A program made the position numbers and the translations under genes. Below are positions 32,318 through 40,795 of a stretch of 64,000 nt of DNA, in pieces (positions within the stretch are counted from its first letter, which is position 1; every line of letters begins with the position of its first letter). The stretch lies in assembly GCF_042652185.1 (NCBI RefSeq), contig NZ_JBHSIX010000004.1. One strand, given 5' to 3'. The notes beneath the pieces are model-generated. The model was not told the DNA's origin and searched no databases. It worked only from the letters and a program-made list of their open reading frames with translations. This DNA comes from Actinacidiphila fildesensis (GTDB taxonomy: Bacteria > Actinomycetota > Actinomycetes > Streptomycetales > Streptomycetaceae).

Positions 32318-33883
32318 GTGAATATGAATATGCATAACGTGGTCATCGGCGCCGACGGCGCGAGCGCGGACGACGTCCTGGCCGTGGCTCGCGGCGGCGC
32401 GAAGGTCGAACTGTCGCAGCAGGCACTGACCGGGATCGCCGCGTCGCGGCAGGTCATCGAGGCGCTGGCGGCCAAGCCGGAGCCGGTCTACGGCGTGTCC
32501 ACGGGCTTCGGCGCGCTGGCCGTCCGCCACATCAGCCCGGAGCTGCGCGCACAGCTGCAGCGCTCGCTGGTGCGTTCGCACGCCGCCGGCATGGGCCCGA
32601 GCGTCGAGCGCGAGGTCGTGCGCGGCCTGATGTTCCTGCGGCTGAAGACGCTCGCGTCCGGCCGCACCGGCGTGCGTCCGGTCGTCGCCGAGACGATGGC
32701 GGCGATCCTGAACGCCGGAATCACCCCTGTCGTGCACGAGTACGGCTCGCTCGGCTGTTCCGGTGACCTCGCACCGCTCGCGCACTGCGCGCAGGTGCTG
32801 ATGGGCGAAGGCGTGGCCGAAGGCCCCGACGGAACGATTCGTCCGGCCGGCGAGCTGCTCGCCGAGGCCGGCATCGAGCCGGTGGAGCTGCGCGAGAAGG
32901 AGGGCCTGGCCCTCATCAACGGCACCGACGGCATGCTCGGCATGCTGGTGATGGCCTGCGCGGACCTCGCGCAGCTGTTCACCGCCGCCGACATCACCGC
33001 CGCGCTCTCGCTGGAGGCACTGCTCGGCACCGAGCGCGTCCTCGCGCCCGAGCTGCACGCCATCCGCCCGCACCCGGGCCAGGCCGCGAGCGCCGAGAAC
33101 ATGCGCCGCGTGCTGGAGGGCTCCGGCTTCACCGGGCACCACCAGGACGACGCCCCGCGCGTCCAGGACGCCTACTCGATCCGCTGCGCCCCGCAGGTCG
33201 CGGGCGCCGGCCGGGACACCCTGGCGCACGCCCGGCTGGTGGCCGACCGCGAGCTGATCTCCGCCGTCGACAACCCCGTGGTGCTGCCCGACGGCCGCGT
33301 GGAGTCCAACGGCAACTTCCACGGCGCGCCCGTGGCATACGTCCTGGACTTCCTGGCGATCGCCGCCGCCGACCTCGGCAGCATCGCCGAGCGGCGCACC
33401 GACCGGCTGCTCGACAAGTCGCGCTCGCACGGGCTGCCGGCGTTCCTCGCCGACGACCCGGGCGTGGACTCGGGCCTGATGATCGCTCAGTACACGCAGG
33501 CCGCGCTGGTCAGCGAGATGAAGCGGCTGGCCGTGCCGGCCTCCGTGGACTCCATCCCGTCGTCCGCGATGCAGGAGGACCACGTCTCCATGGGCTGGTC
33601 CGCGGCCCGCAAGCTGCGGACGACCGTCGACAACCTGGCGCGGATCATCGCCGTCGAGCTGTTCGCCGCGACCCGCGCCATCGAGATGCGCGAGAAGCTC
33701 ACCGCGGGCGGTCTGCGGCCCGCCCCGGCCACTCGGGCGATCGTGGCGGCGGTCCGTGAGGCGGGCATCGACGGAGTCGGCCCGGACCGTTTCCTGTCGC
33801 CCGACCTGGAGGCCGCGTACGCGTTCGTCCGGGCCGGAAACCTCAACGCGGCGGCCGAATCGGTGACGGGGCCGCTGGCCTGA
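32318..33883 (+). CDS. hutH: Histidine ammonia-lyase
   Basis: 521 residues; starts at GTG 32318, ATG 32324 or ATG 32330 are all open (MNMNMHNVVIG). Aromatic amino-acid lyase fold: GVSTGFGALAVRHI, and GSLGCSGDLAPLAHC with the MIO prosthetic-group triad Cys147-Ser148-Gly149, where most lyases have Ala-Ser-Gly. Then KEGLALINGTDGMLGML, QDAYSIRCAPQV, ESNGNFHGAPVAYVLD, and SSAMQEDHVSMGWSAARKL. It deaminates L-histidine to trans-urocanate, the first step of histidine use; the other hut genes are not nearby. Strongly conserved throughout. Confidence 0.94.
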   Translation: MNMNMHNVVIGADGASADDVLAVARGGAKVELSQQALTGIAASRQVIEALAAKPEPVYGVSTGFGALAVRHISPELRAQLQRSLVRSHAAGMGPSVEREVVRGLMFLRLKTLASGRTGVRPVVAETMAAILNAGITPVVHEYGSLGCSGDLAPLAHCAQVLMGEGVAEGPDGTIRPAGELLAEAGIEPVELREKEGLALINGTDGMLGMLVMACADLAQLFTAADITAALSLEALLGTERVLAPELHAIRPHPGQAASAENMRRVLEGSGFTGHHQDDAPRVQDAYSIRCAPQVAGAGRDTLAHARLVADRELISAVDNPVVLPDGRVESNGNFHGAPVAYVLDFLAIAAADLGSIAERRTDRLLDKSRSHGLPAFLADDPGVDSGLMIAQYTQAALVSEMKRLAVPASVDSIPSSAMQEDHVSMGWSAARKLRTTVDNLARIIAVELFAATRAIEMREKLTAGGLRPAPATRAIVAAVREAGIDGVGPDRFLSPDLEAAYAFVRAGNLNAAAESVTGPLA

Positions 33884-33962
33884 CGCCGGATCAGCGGGGC
33901 CGGCGCCGCGCGCCGCGCGACTGCTGAGCGATTGCTGAGCCGCTGCTGAGCGTGACGATGAT

Positions 33963-33994
33963 GAGGGGCGCACACCCGCGGGTGTGCGTCCCTC
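33963..33994. terminator. Bidirectional terminator after hutH
   Basis: GAGGGGCGCACACCC and GGGTGTGCGTCCCTC form a 15-bp stem with one G-U pair, between convergent hutH (stop 33883) and the LAATG gene (stop 34001). Confidence 0.85.
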
Positions 33995-34000
33995 GGTGCT

Positions 34001-34309
34001 TCAGAGCGCCTGCGCGCGGGAGCGCCGCCCTGCGTTCAGCACCAGCCCCGCACCGCCGACGAGGAACGCGGCCCCGCCGATCAGATACGGCGTGGTGTGC
34101 ACCGTTCCGGTGGCCGCGAGATGGAGCGTCCCGGTCGTCGACGTCGTCGGTCCTGATGCCGTCACGGGTGCCTTGACCTGCGAAGCGGGGGCATGATCCG
34201 GGCTGGCGGTGGCGGACGGCACGAAATACAGCGCTGCCAGTACGGAAGCCGCGGCGGCGGCGACGAACGGGCGTGGAGAGGCCAGAGGCGAGGTCAACGG
34301 ATCCCCCAT
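34001..34309 (-). CDS. Small LAATG cell-wall-anchored protein
   Basis: 102 residues from the ATG at 34309. Signal peptide at ~1-36 (PFVAAAAASVLAALYFVPSATA-SP), a very short mature part of about 27 residues rich in Thr/Ser/Pro, then LAATG at 64-68, a hydrophobic helix (PYLIGGAAFLVGGAGLVLNA) and an RRSR tail. This is a complete sorting signal of the class E (LAxTG) type. The mature peptide left on the wall would be tiny, so it may serve as a spacer, a decoy or a scaffold. Function unknown. Confidence 0.72.
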   Translation of the reverse strand: MGDPLTSPLASPRPFVAAAAASVLAALYFVPSATASPDHAPASQVKAPVTASGPTTSTTGTLHLAATGTVHTTPYLIGGAAFLVGGAGLVLNAGRRSRAQAL

Positions 34310-34398
34310 TGGGTGCGGCGACTTGACCGTAGACGCCGATGTTAGTGACCTGGTGTGCCTGGTGGGAAGCTGGCGCTCCGGCGTTTACGCTCCGTCGC

Positions 34399-34770
34399 AT
34401 GAGCACTACTGAGATTCCCCGTGGCGACAGCGGCCCGCGCTATGTCCGACTCCAGGTCGAGCTCGTTCTCGAGGTCACCGGACAGCAGGAAGTGACCGCC
34501 GCCGCACTGGAGCACATCGCCGCCGACGCGGAGATGCCCGCCGAGGAGCGGACGCACGCCGAGGCGGCTGTGAAGCAGGACGAGTCCGAGGCGCTGGCCT
34601 ATCTGATCGACCCGTTCGACCTGGTCACGACGGTCCCCGGGATCGAACTCGTGCAGGCCTCGTGGTCCTGCGCGCACACCGAGTACGACCCCGACTCCGA
34701 AGAGTGGGACATGTACGACGACGACGATGCCGCAGAGGAGGACGTCGAGGAGGCCACCACGCCGGCCTGA
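34399..34770 (+). CDS. Acidic hypothetical protein
   Basis: 123 residues from the ATG at 34399 (MSTTEIPRGDSGPRYVRLQV). Soluble, no signal peptide or membrane helix. A central helical part (VTAAALEHIAADAEMPAEER) is followed by a beta-like LIDPFDLVTTVPGIELVQAS segment and a strongly acidic tail (YDPDSEEWDMYDDDDAAEED). I do not recognise a family. A strong terminator follows at 34819. Confidence 0.7.
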   Translation: MSTTEIPRGDSGPRYVRLQVELVLEVTGQQEVTAAALEHIAADAEMPAEERTHAEAAVKQDESEALAYLIDPFDLVTTVPGIELVQASWSCAHTEYDPDSEEWDMYDDDDAAEEDVEEATTPA

Positions 34771-34818
34771 TCCCGGTCCGGCTCCGCCTGATCCTGGTCT
34801 GACCTGCATTTTTCCCCG

Positions 34819-34845
34819 ACCCCGGGCCGTTTCGCGGCCCGGGGT
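34819..34845 (+). terminator. Strong hairpin terminator
   Basis: ACCCCGGGCCG-TTTCG-CGGCCCGGGGT, an 11-bp perfect stem followed by T, 49 bp after the acidic hypothetical gene. Confidence 0.85.
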
Positions 34846-35032
34846 TCCGCACGTGTGCCTCGACACACTTTCCGGACAAAGGGAACGGACTTCCGGCCCC
34901 GCATGTTCCTCTGGTTATGGATGAGGCTCGTTTCCGGATCCATCTCGTCCGGATCCGTCGCTCGCAGGGACGCGGGCAGGACTCGCGGGAACGCGAGCAG
35001 GGAACGTGCGCCCGCAGGCATTGGAGATTTGT

Positions 35033-36352
35033 GTGAAGTCGCCCGACCCCGGCACCGCAACCGGCCCCGTCAACGGCATGACGCCCGACCAGCGCGCGCG
35101 CTCGCGGCGCAGGCGCCGCACCGGCCTGGCGGCCGTCGCGGTCGTGCTCGGCGGCGCGGTCGCGCTGACCGCGTGCGGCGGCAGCGGCTCGGACAAGGGC
35201 GCCGCCGCGACGGACAAGGGCAAGACACAGGCGGACGTCGACGCGGCCGCCGCCGACGTCTCCTCGGACGCCAAGATCGCCATCACCCCGAAGACGGGGA
35301 CCAGCAACGCGAGCATCAGCAGCGGCACCAAGATCGCCGTGACCGACGGCAAACTCACCGCGGTCGCCATGACCGAGGTCGTGAGCGGAAAGGCCGTCAA
35401 GGGCGCGATAGCCACCGACGGCACCAGCTGGAAGCCGGACGCCTCCCTCGACCGCGGCAAGAAGTACAAGGTCGCGGCCACCGCGCAGGACGCGAAGGGC
35501 CGCGTCGTCACCGAGACCTCCACCTTCGGCACGGTCTCCGCGAGCAACAGCTTCATCGGCTACTTCACGCCGGAGGACGGCTCCACGGTCGGCGTCGGCA
35601 TGCCGGTGTCGATCAAGTTCGACAAGGCCGTCACCAACAAGAAGGCCGTCGAGTCGGCCATCAAGGTGGCGTCCAGCAGCGGCCAGACGGTCGTGGGCCA
35701 CTGGTTCGACTCCACCCGGCTGGACTTCCGTCCGCAGGAGTACTGGAAGGCCGGCTCGAACGTCAGCGTCAAGCTGAAGCTCGACGGCGTCGAGGGCTCC
35801 AACGGCGTCTACGGCGTCCAGAACAAGGACGTCAACTTCACCGTCGGCCGGTCCCAGGTCTCGACGGTCGACGCCACCACCAAGACGATGACGGTCGTCC
35901 GCGACGGCAAAACCATCAAGACCATCCCGATCTCGGCCGGCTCCGCCGACCACCCGACCTACAACGGTCAGATGGTGATCTCCGAGAAGTACAAGCAGAC
36001 GCGGATGAACGGTGACTCGGTCGGCTTCAAGGGTGAGTACGACATCGCCGACGTGCCGCACGCCATGCGGCTGAGCTCCTCGGGCACGTTCATCCACGGC
36101 AACTACTGGGGCAACAAGTCGATCTTCGGCTCGGCCAACACCAGCCACGGCTGCATCGGCCTGAGCGACGCCAAGGGCGCCAACGACCCGGACACGCTGG
36201 GTGCCTGGTTCTTCGACCAGTCGCTGATCGGCGACGTGGTCGTGATGAAGAACTCGCCCGACAAGACGATCAAGCCGGACAACGGGCTCAACGGGTGGAA
36301 CATGACGTGGAGCGCTTGGACCGCCGGGTCCGCGCTGGGTGCCACGTCCTGA
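35033..36352 (+). CDS. Lipoprotein L,D-transpeptidase (Ig-like + YkuD)
   Basis: 439 residues from the GTG at 35033 (GGAG 7 nt upstream); the frame opens at 35006. N-terminal Arg-rich twin-arginine-like or Sec signal with lipobox ALTAC (Cys48). Two Ig-like domains at ~85-275, including NSFIGYFTPEDGSTVGVGMP. YkuD catalytic domain at ~280-415 with FIHGNYWGNKSIF and the signature SHGCIGLSDAKG, nucleophile Cys374. It cross-links peptidoglycan stems 3-3 at the outer face of the membrane. The architecture matches the actinobacterial LdtMt2-like group. Confidence 0.92.
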   Translation: MKSPDPGTATGPVNGMTPDQRARSRRRRRTGLAAVAVVLGGAVALTACGGSGSDKGAAATDKGKTQADVDAAAADVSSDAKIAITPKTGTSNASISSGTKIAVTDGKLTAVAMTEVVSGKAVKGAIATDGTSWKPDASLDRGKKYKVAATAQDAKGRVVTETSTFGTVSASNSFIGYFTPEDGSTVGVGMPVSIKFDKAVTNKKAVESAIKVASSSGQTVVGHWFDSTRLDFRPQEYWKAGSNVSVKLKLDGVEGSNGVYGVQNKDVNFTVGRSQVSTVDATTKTMTVVRDGKTIKTIPISAGSADHPTYNGQMVISEKYKQTRMNGDSVGFKGEYDIADVPHAMRLSSSGTFIHGNYWGNKSIFGSANTSHGCIGLSDAKGANDPDTLGAWFFDQSLIGDVVVMKNSPDKTIKPDNGLNGWNMTWSAWTAGSALGATS

Positions 36353-36404
36353 TCCTGCGGGTTTGCCTGCGGCCGGCTCGAGCCGGGGGCCCGAAGGTCC
36401 CTCT

Positions 36405-36585
36405 CTAGGCCGTGTTGCGAAAGTCCCGCCTGGCCCACGGCGTCTGGCACGCGCCCTCGCCGCGTTGTCGGGCTCGTCCACGTACGTCCAGTACGAGGAC
36501 GACCCTCCGCCTTGCGAGCGCACGCACCGGACGCCGTGGACCACGCCCTCCGGGCGAACGGCGCTCCTTTCGCAACACGCCCTAG
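36405..36585. repeat. 181-bp MITE-like element with 19-bp terminal inverted repeats
   Basis: The left end CTAGGCCGTGTTGCGAAAG (36405-36423) is the inverse of the right end CTTTCGCAACACGCCCTAG (36567-36585) with one mismatch. Further inside, CCACGGCGTC pairs with GACGCCGTGG, and the centre (CGTCCACGTACGTCCAGTAC) is quasi-palindromic, so the whole element can fold. Both ends are CTAG. The right repeat contains the stop codon of the ROK gene. No transposase is encoded. Confidence 0.75.
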
Positions 36586-37775
36586 CGGGCGGTCCATTCG
36601 GACGGGTCGTCCAGGACCGCCCGCACCGCGCTGTACGCCGCGCCCAGCAGCACCCCGTCCCGGCCCAGCCGTGACTCGACCACCAGCGCGCCGCCGCCCG
36701 TGACCCGTCGCCCCAGCTCCCGCCGCACCCCCGGCAGCAGCCACGGGGCCAGCTCGGAGAGCGGGCCGCCGAGGACCACCGCCTGCGGGTCGAGCAGGTT
36801 CACGGCGCCGCTCAGCGCGATCCCGAGCGCCCGGCCGGCGGCCTCCAGGGCCGCCAGCGCGGGCGCGTCGTCGTCCGAGGCCGCCGTCCGCAGCGCCTTG
36901 AGCCGCCCCGGCAGCTCCGGGGCGATACCGGCCGCGCGCAGCACCGCCTCCTCGCCCGCGTACTGCTCCAGGCAGCCGCGGGCGCCGCAGGAGCAGCGCG
37001 GACCGTCGGGGTAGACGGGGACGTGCCCGAGCTCGCCGGCGAAGCCGCGCGCTCCGCGGAAGAGGCTGCCGTTGATGACGAGGGCGGCGCCGATGCCGAT
37101 CTCTGCCGAGACGTGGATGAAGTCGGTGAGGGGGGCTTGGGCAGCGCCTTGTGGGGTGTCGGTGGCGGGGAGCGCCTTCTCCCTGCCGGCCAGCCACAGT
37201 TCTGCCAGTGCCCCTAGGTTCGCCTCGTTCTCCACGGTCAGTTCGGTGCGTTCGTTCTTCCAGCCGAGGTTCGGTGCCCGCAGCACCGTGTGCTGGTCCC
37301 TCCCCACCAGGCCGGGGACCGCGACGGTCAGCCCCGCCGGGCGCAGCCCGAGCGCCACCGCTTCCTCCGTCACCTGCCGGACGAGTCCGTCCAGCTCGCC
37401 GAGCGTCTGCGCGGCGGCCCGGCCGCGGTTGCGGGCCTCCACGGTCGCTCGGGCCCGTACGGTGCCGCGCAGGTCCACGACGCAGGCCGCGAGGTGGTCC
37501 ACGCCCACTTCGGCGCCGATCCCGGCGGGGCCGCGCGGGCTGAGGGCGAGGGCGGTGCCGGGGCGGCCCACGGTGCCGGGGCGCTGCGCGCCCAGCTCGG
37601 TGACGAGGCCCGCCGCGATGAGTTCGTCGACGAGCGTCGAGACGGTGGCCCGGGTGAGGCCGACCTCGGCGGCGACGGCTGCCCGGGAGAGGTTGTCGCC
37701 GGCGGCGACGGCGTGCACGACGGCGGACAGGTTGCGGCGGCGCAGGGCGGCTTGGGGGTTGGTGCCGGTTGCCAC
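36582..37775 (-). CDS. ROK-family transcriptional repressor (probable xylose regulator)
   Basis: 397 residues from the GTG at 37775; the uninterrupted frame runs to 38990, but beyond 37775 it reads through repeat DNA and the xylB antisense. N-terminal MarR-like HTH (NLSRAAVAAEVGLTRATVST). ROK sugar-kinase-like domain: IGAEVGVDHLAACVVDLRGT, ENEANLGALAELWL, HVSAEIGIGAALVINGSLFR and the ROK zinc motif CSCGARGCLEQYAG. Adjacent to xylB and xylA, it fits a XylR-type repressor. Its stop codon (cta, 36582-36584) lies within the right terminal repeat of the 181-bp element, so the C-terminus was set by that insertion. Confidence 0.88.
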   Translation of the reverse strand: MATGTNPQAALRRRNLSAVVHAVAAGDNLSRAAVAAEVGLTRATVSTLVDELIAAGLVTELGAQRPGTVGRPGTALALSPRGPAGIGAEVGVDHLAACVVDLRGTVRARATVEARNRGRAAAQTLGELDGLVRQVTEEAVALGLRPAGLTVAVPGLVGRDQHTVLRAPNLGWKNERTELTVENEANLGALAELWLAGREKALPATDTPQGAAQAPLTDFIHVSAEIGIGAALVINGSLFRGARGFAGELGHVPVYPDGPRCSCGARGCLEQYAGEEAVLRAAGIAPELPGRLKALRTAASDDDAPALAALEAAGRALGIALSGAVNLLDPQAVVLGGPLSELAPWLLPGVRRELGRRVTGGGALVVESRLGRDGVLLGAAYSAVRAVLDDPSEWTAR

Positions 37776-37802
37776 GGTCGGTCCGTTCTGTGGTCTGTGG
37801 GG

Positions 37803-37952
37803 GCGGGGGCCGGGCCCTCCGGGGCGGGGCTTCGAAATCGACTGTTCACGATCCCCCAACCTTCGGCCGGGGTGCCCCCAGGGGCCCACAAATAGCTCGG
37901 CAGCATTTCGAAACCCCACCCCTGCGGACCCGTCCCCCTCCGGTTCGAGCCA
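37803..37952. repeat. Dispersed palindromic intergenic repeat, copy B
   Basis: Outer arms GGGGCTTCGAAAT (37826-37838) and ATTTCGAAACCCC (37905-37917), with left and right flanks nearly identical to copy A at 12191-12320. The centre is longer and different, with an AACCTTCGGCCGGGGTGCCC segment. It fills the gap between the ROK regulator and xylB. Confidence 0.75.
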
Positions 37953-37993
37953 CCCGGGGGGGGTGGGGGCCCTGGCCTCCTGCGTGTCGTTCG

Positions 37994-39385
37994 TCAGGTG
38001 GTGGTCAGCGCCGCTCTCAGGGATTCCAGCGTGGTTTCGTCCCGTTCGATCGGATCGTAGACCGGGCCCGCCGACGTGCCCCAGCGGGCGGCGATGTCGG
38101 TGGGTGTTTCCCCGGTGAGGAGGGCGGCCGCCTGCGCGGCGGCGCCCAGGGCGACGAGGTCGTCCGCGTCGGGGATCTGGACCGCTCGTCCGGACAGCCG
38201 GCGGACGGTCTGCCGCCAGGCGGTGCCGCGGGCGCCGCCGCCGATCAGGAGGAGGGGCTCGTCGGAGGGCCGGTCGTCGACGGCCAGGACCAGGTCCAGG
38301 GCGGTGAGGAGGGTGTAGGTGGCGCCGTCGTAGGCGGCCTGGAGGATCTGGCCGGGGGTGGTGTCGTGGCGCAGGCCGGTGAGGGTGCCCGAGGCGAGGG
38401 GGAGGTTGGGGGTGCGCTCTCCGTCGAGGAAGGGGAGGAGGGTGATCGTTCTGTTGGGTTCCACGGCTTCTCTGGTGAGGCTGAGGAGGCCGGCGATCTT
38501 GTCCACCGCCTGGGTGCAGTTCAGGGTGCAGGCGAGCGGGAGCCAGCCGCCGTGTGCCCCCGCGAAGCCGGCGACCGTTCCCGTGGGGTCGGTGGGGCGG
38601 TTGGTCGAGGGGGTGTAGACGGTTCCCGAGGTGCCCAGGCTGAGGGCGGCGCGGCCGGGGGTCAGGCCGAGGCCCAGGGCGGCCGCCGCGTTGTCGCCGG
38701 TGCCGGAGGCGACCGGGATGCCGGGTGGGAGGGGGAGGCCGGGGAGCGTGGTCCCTGCTGGTTCTCCTGGGGCCAGTACGCGGGGGAGGAGGGCTTCGTC
38801 GAGGCCGACGGTGGTGAGGACGGCGTTGTCGTAGGTCTCGGTGTCCGAGGCCCACCAGCCGGTTCCCGATACGTCGCCGCGATCCGTGACCGCCTGGCCC
38901 GTCAGCCGTTCGGTGAGGAAGTCGTGCGGCAGGCGCACTCCGGCCGTCGCGGCGGCGACGGCCGGTTCGTTCTCGCGCAGCCAGGCCCATTTCGCGACGG
39001 TGAAGCTGGCTCCGGGTACGGAGCCGAAGCGCTCGGCCCAGTGTTTGGCTCCGAAGCGTGCGACGAGTGCCTCTGCCTGGGGGGCTGATCGCACGTCGTT
39101 CCAGAGGAGGGCCGGGCGCAGGGCCTTACCCGATGCGTCGAGGGTGACCAAGCCATGTTGTTGGCCTCCGATGGAGATGGCCGAGGCCGGGTGTGGGGAC
39201 AGGGCTTCGAGGGTTGTTCTGAGGGCTTGCCACCAGACCTCCGGGTCCGTTTCGCGCCTTCCGCCCTCGCTGACCGTGTGGGGCGATCTGGCCCGCGCCA
39301 GCACTTCGCCGGTGTCCACCCGGACCGCCAGCGCCTTCGTCGACTGGGTGGAGCTGTCCACCCCGATCACGACCGTCGGTTCCAT
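37994..39385 (-). CDS. xylB: Xylulokinase
   Basis: 463 residues from the ATG at 39385. FGGY kinase: VIGVDSSTQSTKALAVRVDT at the start, SIGGQQHGLVTLD, LLWNDVRS, KWAWLRENEP, GTGDNAAAALGLGL with the catalytic Asp, SLGTSGTVYT, and the C-terminal LLLIGGGARGTAWRQTVRRL ATP motif. It phosphorylates D-xylulose to xylulose 5-phosphate, the second step after xylA. Divergent from xylA across 78 bp that must hold both promoters. Confidence 0.93.
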   Translation of the reverse strand: MEPTVVIGVDSSTQSTKALAVRVDTGEVLARARSPHTVSEGGRRETDPEVWWQALRTTLEALSPHPASAISIGGQQHGLVTLDASGKALRPALLWNDVRSAPQAEALVARFGAKHWAERFGSVPGASFTVAKWAWLRENEPAVAAATAGVRLPHDFLTERLTGQAVTDRGDVSGTGWWASDTETYDNAVLTTVGLDEALLPRVLAPGEPAGTTLPGLPLPPGIPVASGTGDNAAAALGLGLTPGRAALSLGTSGTVYTPSTNRPTDPTGTVAGFAGAHGGWLPLACTLNCTQAVDKIAGLLSLTREAVEPNRTITLLPFLDGERTPNLPLASGTLTGLRHDTTPGQILQAAYDGATYTLLTALDLVLAVDDRPSDEPLLLIGGGARGTAWRQTVRRLSGRAVQIPDADDLVALGAAAQAAALLTGETPTDIAARWGTSAGPVYDPIERDETTLESLRAALTTT

Positions 39386-39463
39386 TGAGCGACCCCCTTC
39401 TCTTCCCATCGCGGTCCTCGCATACTAATTTGTTCAACGGTCTTACGAATAGGAGCCGGCGCC
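39386..39463. promoter_or_regulatory. Divergent xylB/xylA control region
   Basis: 78 bp between the two start codons. The part around 39422-39452 (ACTAATTTGTTCAACGG then TCTTACGAATAGG) is notably AT-rich for this genome and has an imperfect dyad, so it is the probable site for both promoters and for the ROK repressor. No exact operator can be fixed by eye. Confidence 0.45.
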
Positions 39464-40633
39464 ATGAGTCTCACCCCCACCCCCGAGCACAAGTTCACTT
39501 TCGGCCTCTGGACGGTCGGCTGGCAGGGCCGCGACCCGTTCGGTGACGCCAGCCGCCCCGCCCTCGACCCGGTCGAGTCCGTCACCCGGCTCGCCGAGCT
39601 GGGCGCGTACGGCGTGACGTTCCACGACGACGACCTCATCCCGTTCGGCGCCACGGAGGTCGAGCGCGAGACGCACATCAAGCGGTTCCGGCAGGCCCTC
39701 GACGCGACCGGCCTGGTGGTGCCCATGGCCACCACCAATCTCTTCACGCACCCGGTCTTCAAGGACGGCGCCTTCACGTCCAACGACCGTGACGTACGGC
39801 GGTACGCGCTGCGCAAGACGGTCCGGAACATCGATCTGGCCGTCGAGCTCGGTGCGCAGGTCTATGTGGCGTGGGGCGGCCGGGAAGGGGCGGAGTCCGG
39901 GGCGGCCAAGGACGTGCGGGTCGCGCTGGACCGGATGAAGGAGGCGTTCGACCTGCTCGGCGAGTATGTGCTGGGGCAGGGGTACGACCTGCGGTTCGCC
40001 GTGGAGCCCAAGCCGAACGAGCCGCGCGGCGACATCCTGCTGCCGACCGTGGGGCACGCGCTCGCGTTCATCAACGAGCTGGAGCACCCGGAGCTGGTCG
40101 GGGTGAACCCCGAGACCGGGCACGAGCAGATGGCCGGGCTCAACTTCACGCACGGCATCGCGCAGGCGCTGTGGCACGGCAAGCTCTTCCACATCGACCT
40201 CAACGGCCAGACCGGCATCAAGTACGACCAGGACCTGCGCTTCGGCGCGGGCAATCTGCGGGACGCGTTCTGGCTCGTCGATCTGCTGGAGACCGCCGGT
40301 TACGAGGGGCCCCGGCACTTCGACTTCAAGCCGCCGCGTACCGAGGACTCCGACGGCGTCTGGGCCTCGGCCGCCGGGTGCATGCGCAACTACCTGCTGC
40401 TGAAGGAGCGCGCCGCCGCGTTCCGTGCCGATCCGGTCGTGCAGGAGGCGCTCAGGGCGTCCCGGCTGGACGAGCTGGCCCGGCCGACGCTGGGGGAGGG
40501 CGAGACGCTCAGTGATCTGCTGGGCGACCGGGCGTCGTTCGAGGACTTCGACGTCGAGGCGGCGGCGGTGAAGGGCATGGCGTTCGAGCAGCTCGACCAG
40601 CTGGCGATGGACCACCTGCTCGGCGCCCGCTGA
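39464..40633 (+). CDS. xylA: Xylose isomerase
   Basis: 389 residues from the ATG at 39464 with AGGAG upstream. TIM-barrel class I xylose isomerase: FGLWTVGWQGRDPFGDASRP, GVTFHDDDLIPFGAT (catalytic His and Asp), TTNLFTHPVFKDG, VAWGGREGAE, VEPKPNEPRGD (metal Glu and catalytic Lys), and the C-terminal metal site HIDLNGQTGIKYDQD followed by HFDFKPPRTED. It converts D-xylose to D-xylulose. Length and every active-site motif agree with Streptomyces enzymes. Confidence 0.96.
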   Translation: MSLTPTPEHKFTFGLWTVGWQGRDPFGDASRPALDPVESVTRLAELGAYGVTFHDDDLIPFGATEVERETHIKRFRQALDATGLVVPMATTNLFTHPVFKDGAFTSNDRDVRRYALRKTVRNIDLAVELGAQVYVAWGGREGAESGAAKDVRVALDRMKEAFDLLGEYVLGQGYDLRFAVEPKPNEPRGDILLPTVGHALAFINELEHPELVGVNPETGHEQMAGLNFTHGIAQALWHGKLFHIDLNGQTGIKYDQDLRFGAGNLRDAFWLVDLLETAGYEGPRHFDFKPPRTEDSDGVWASAAGCMRNYLLLKERAAAFRADPVVQEALRASRLDELARPTLGEGETLSDLLGDRASFEDFDVEAAAVKGMAFEQLDQLAMDHLLGAR

Positions 40634-40795
40634 CCTTTCTCATCCGGCTCTCAGTCCGGCCTCACCCGTTCATCACCGCTGGTTCCTACCGTGACGGCGC
40701 AGCGGGAGTACGAGGGACCTCCGATCCACTCGTACTTCCGCCGTCCCCATTCATCCCCCCGCATCCTGGCCGGGGTGGCAACGGCGAGGAATCGC

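Noticed and set aside
37938..37955. Possible tRNA T-arm (GGTTCGAGCC) in repeat copy B.
   Set aside because: No matching acceptor, D or anticodon stems are found around it, and copy A lacks the motif.
36582..38990. An 802-residue version of the ROK protein.
   Set aside because: The extra N-terminal ~400 residues are translated from the dispersed repeat and antisense xylB; the HTH begins just after the GTG at 37775.
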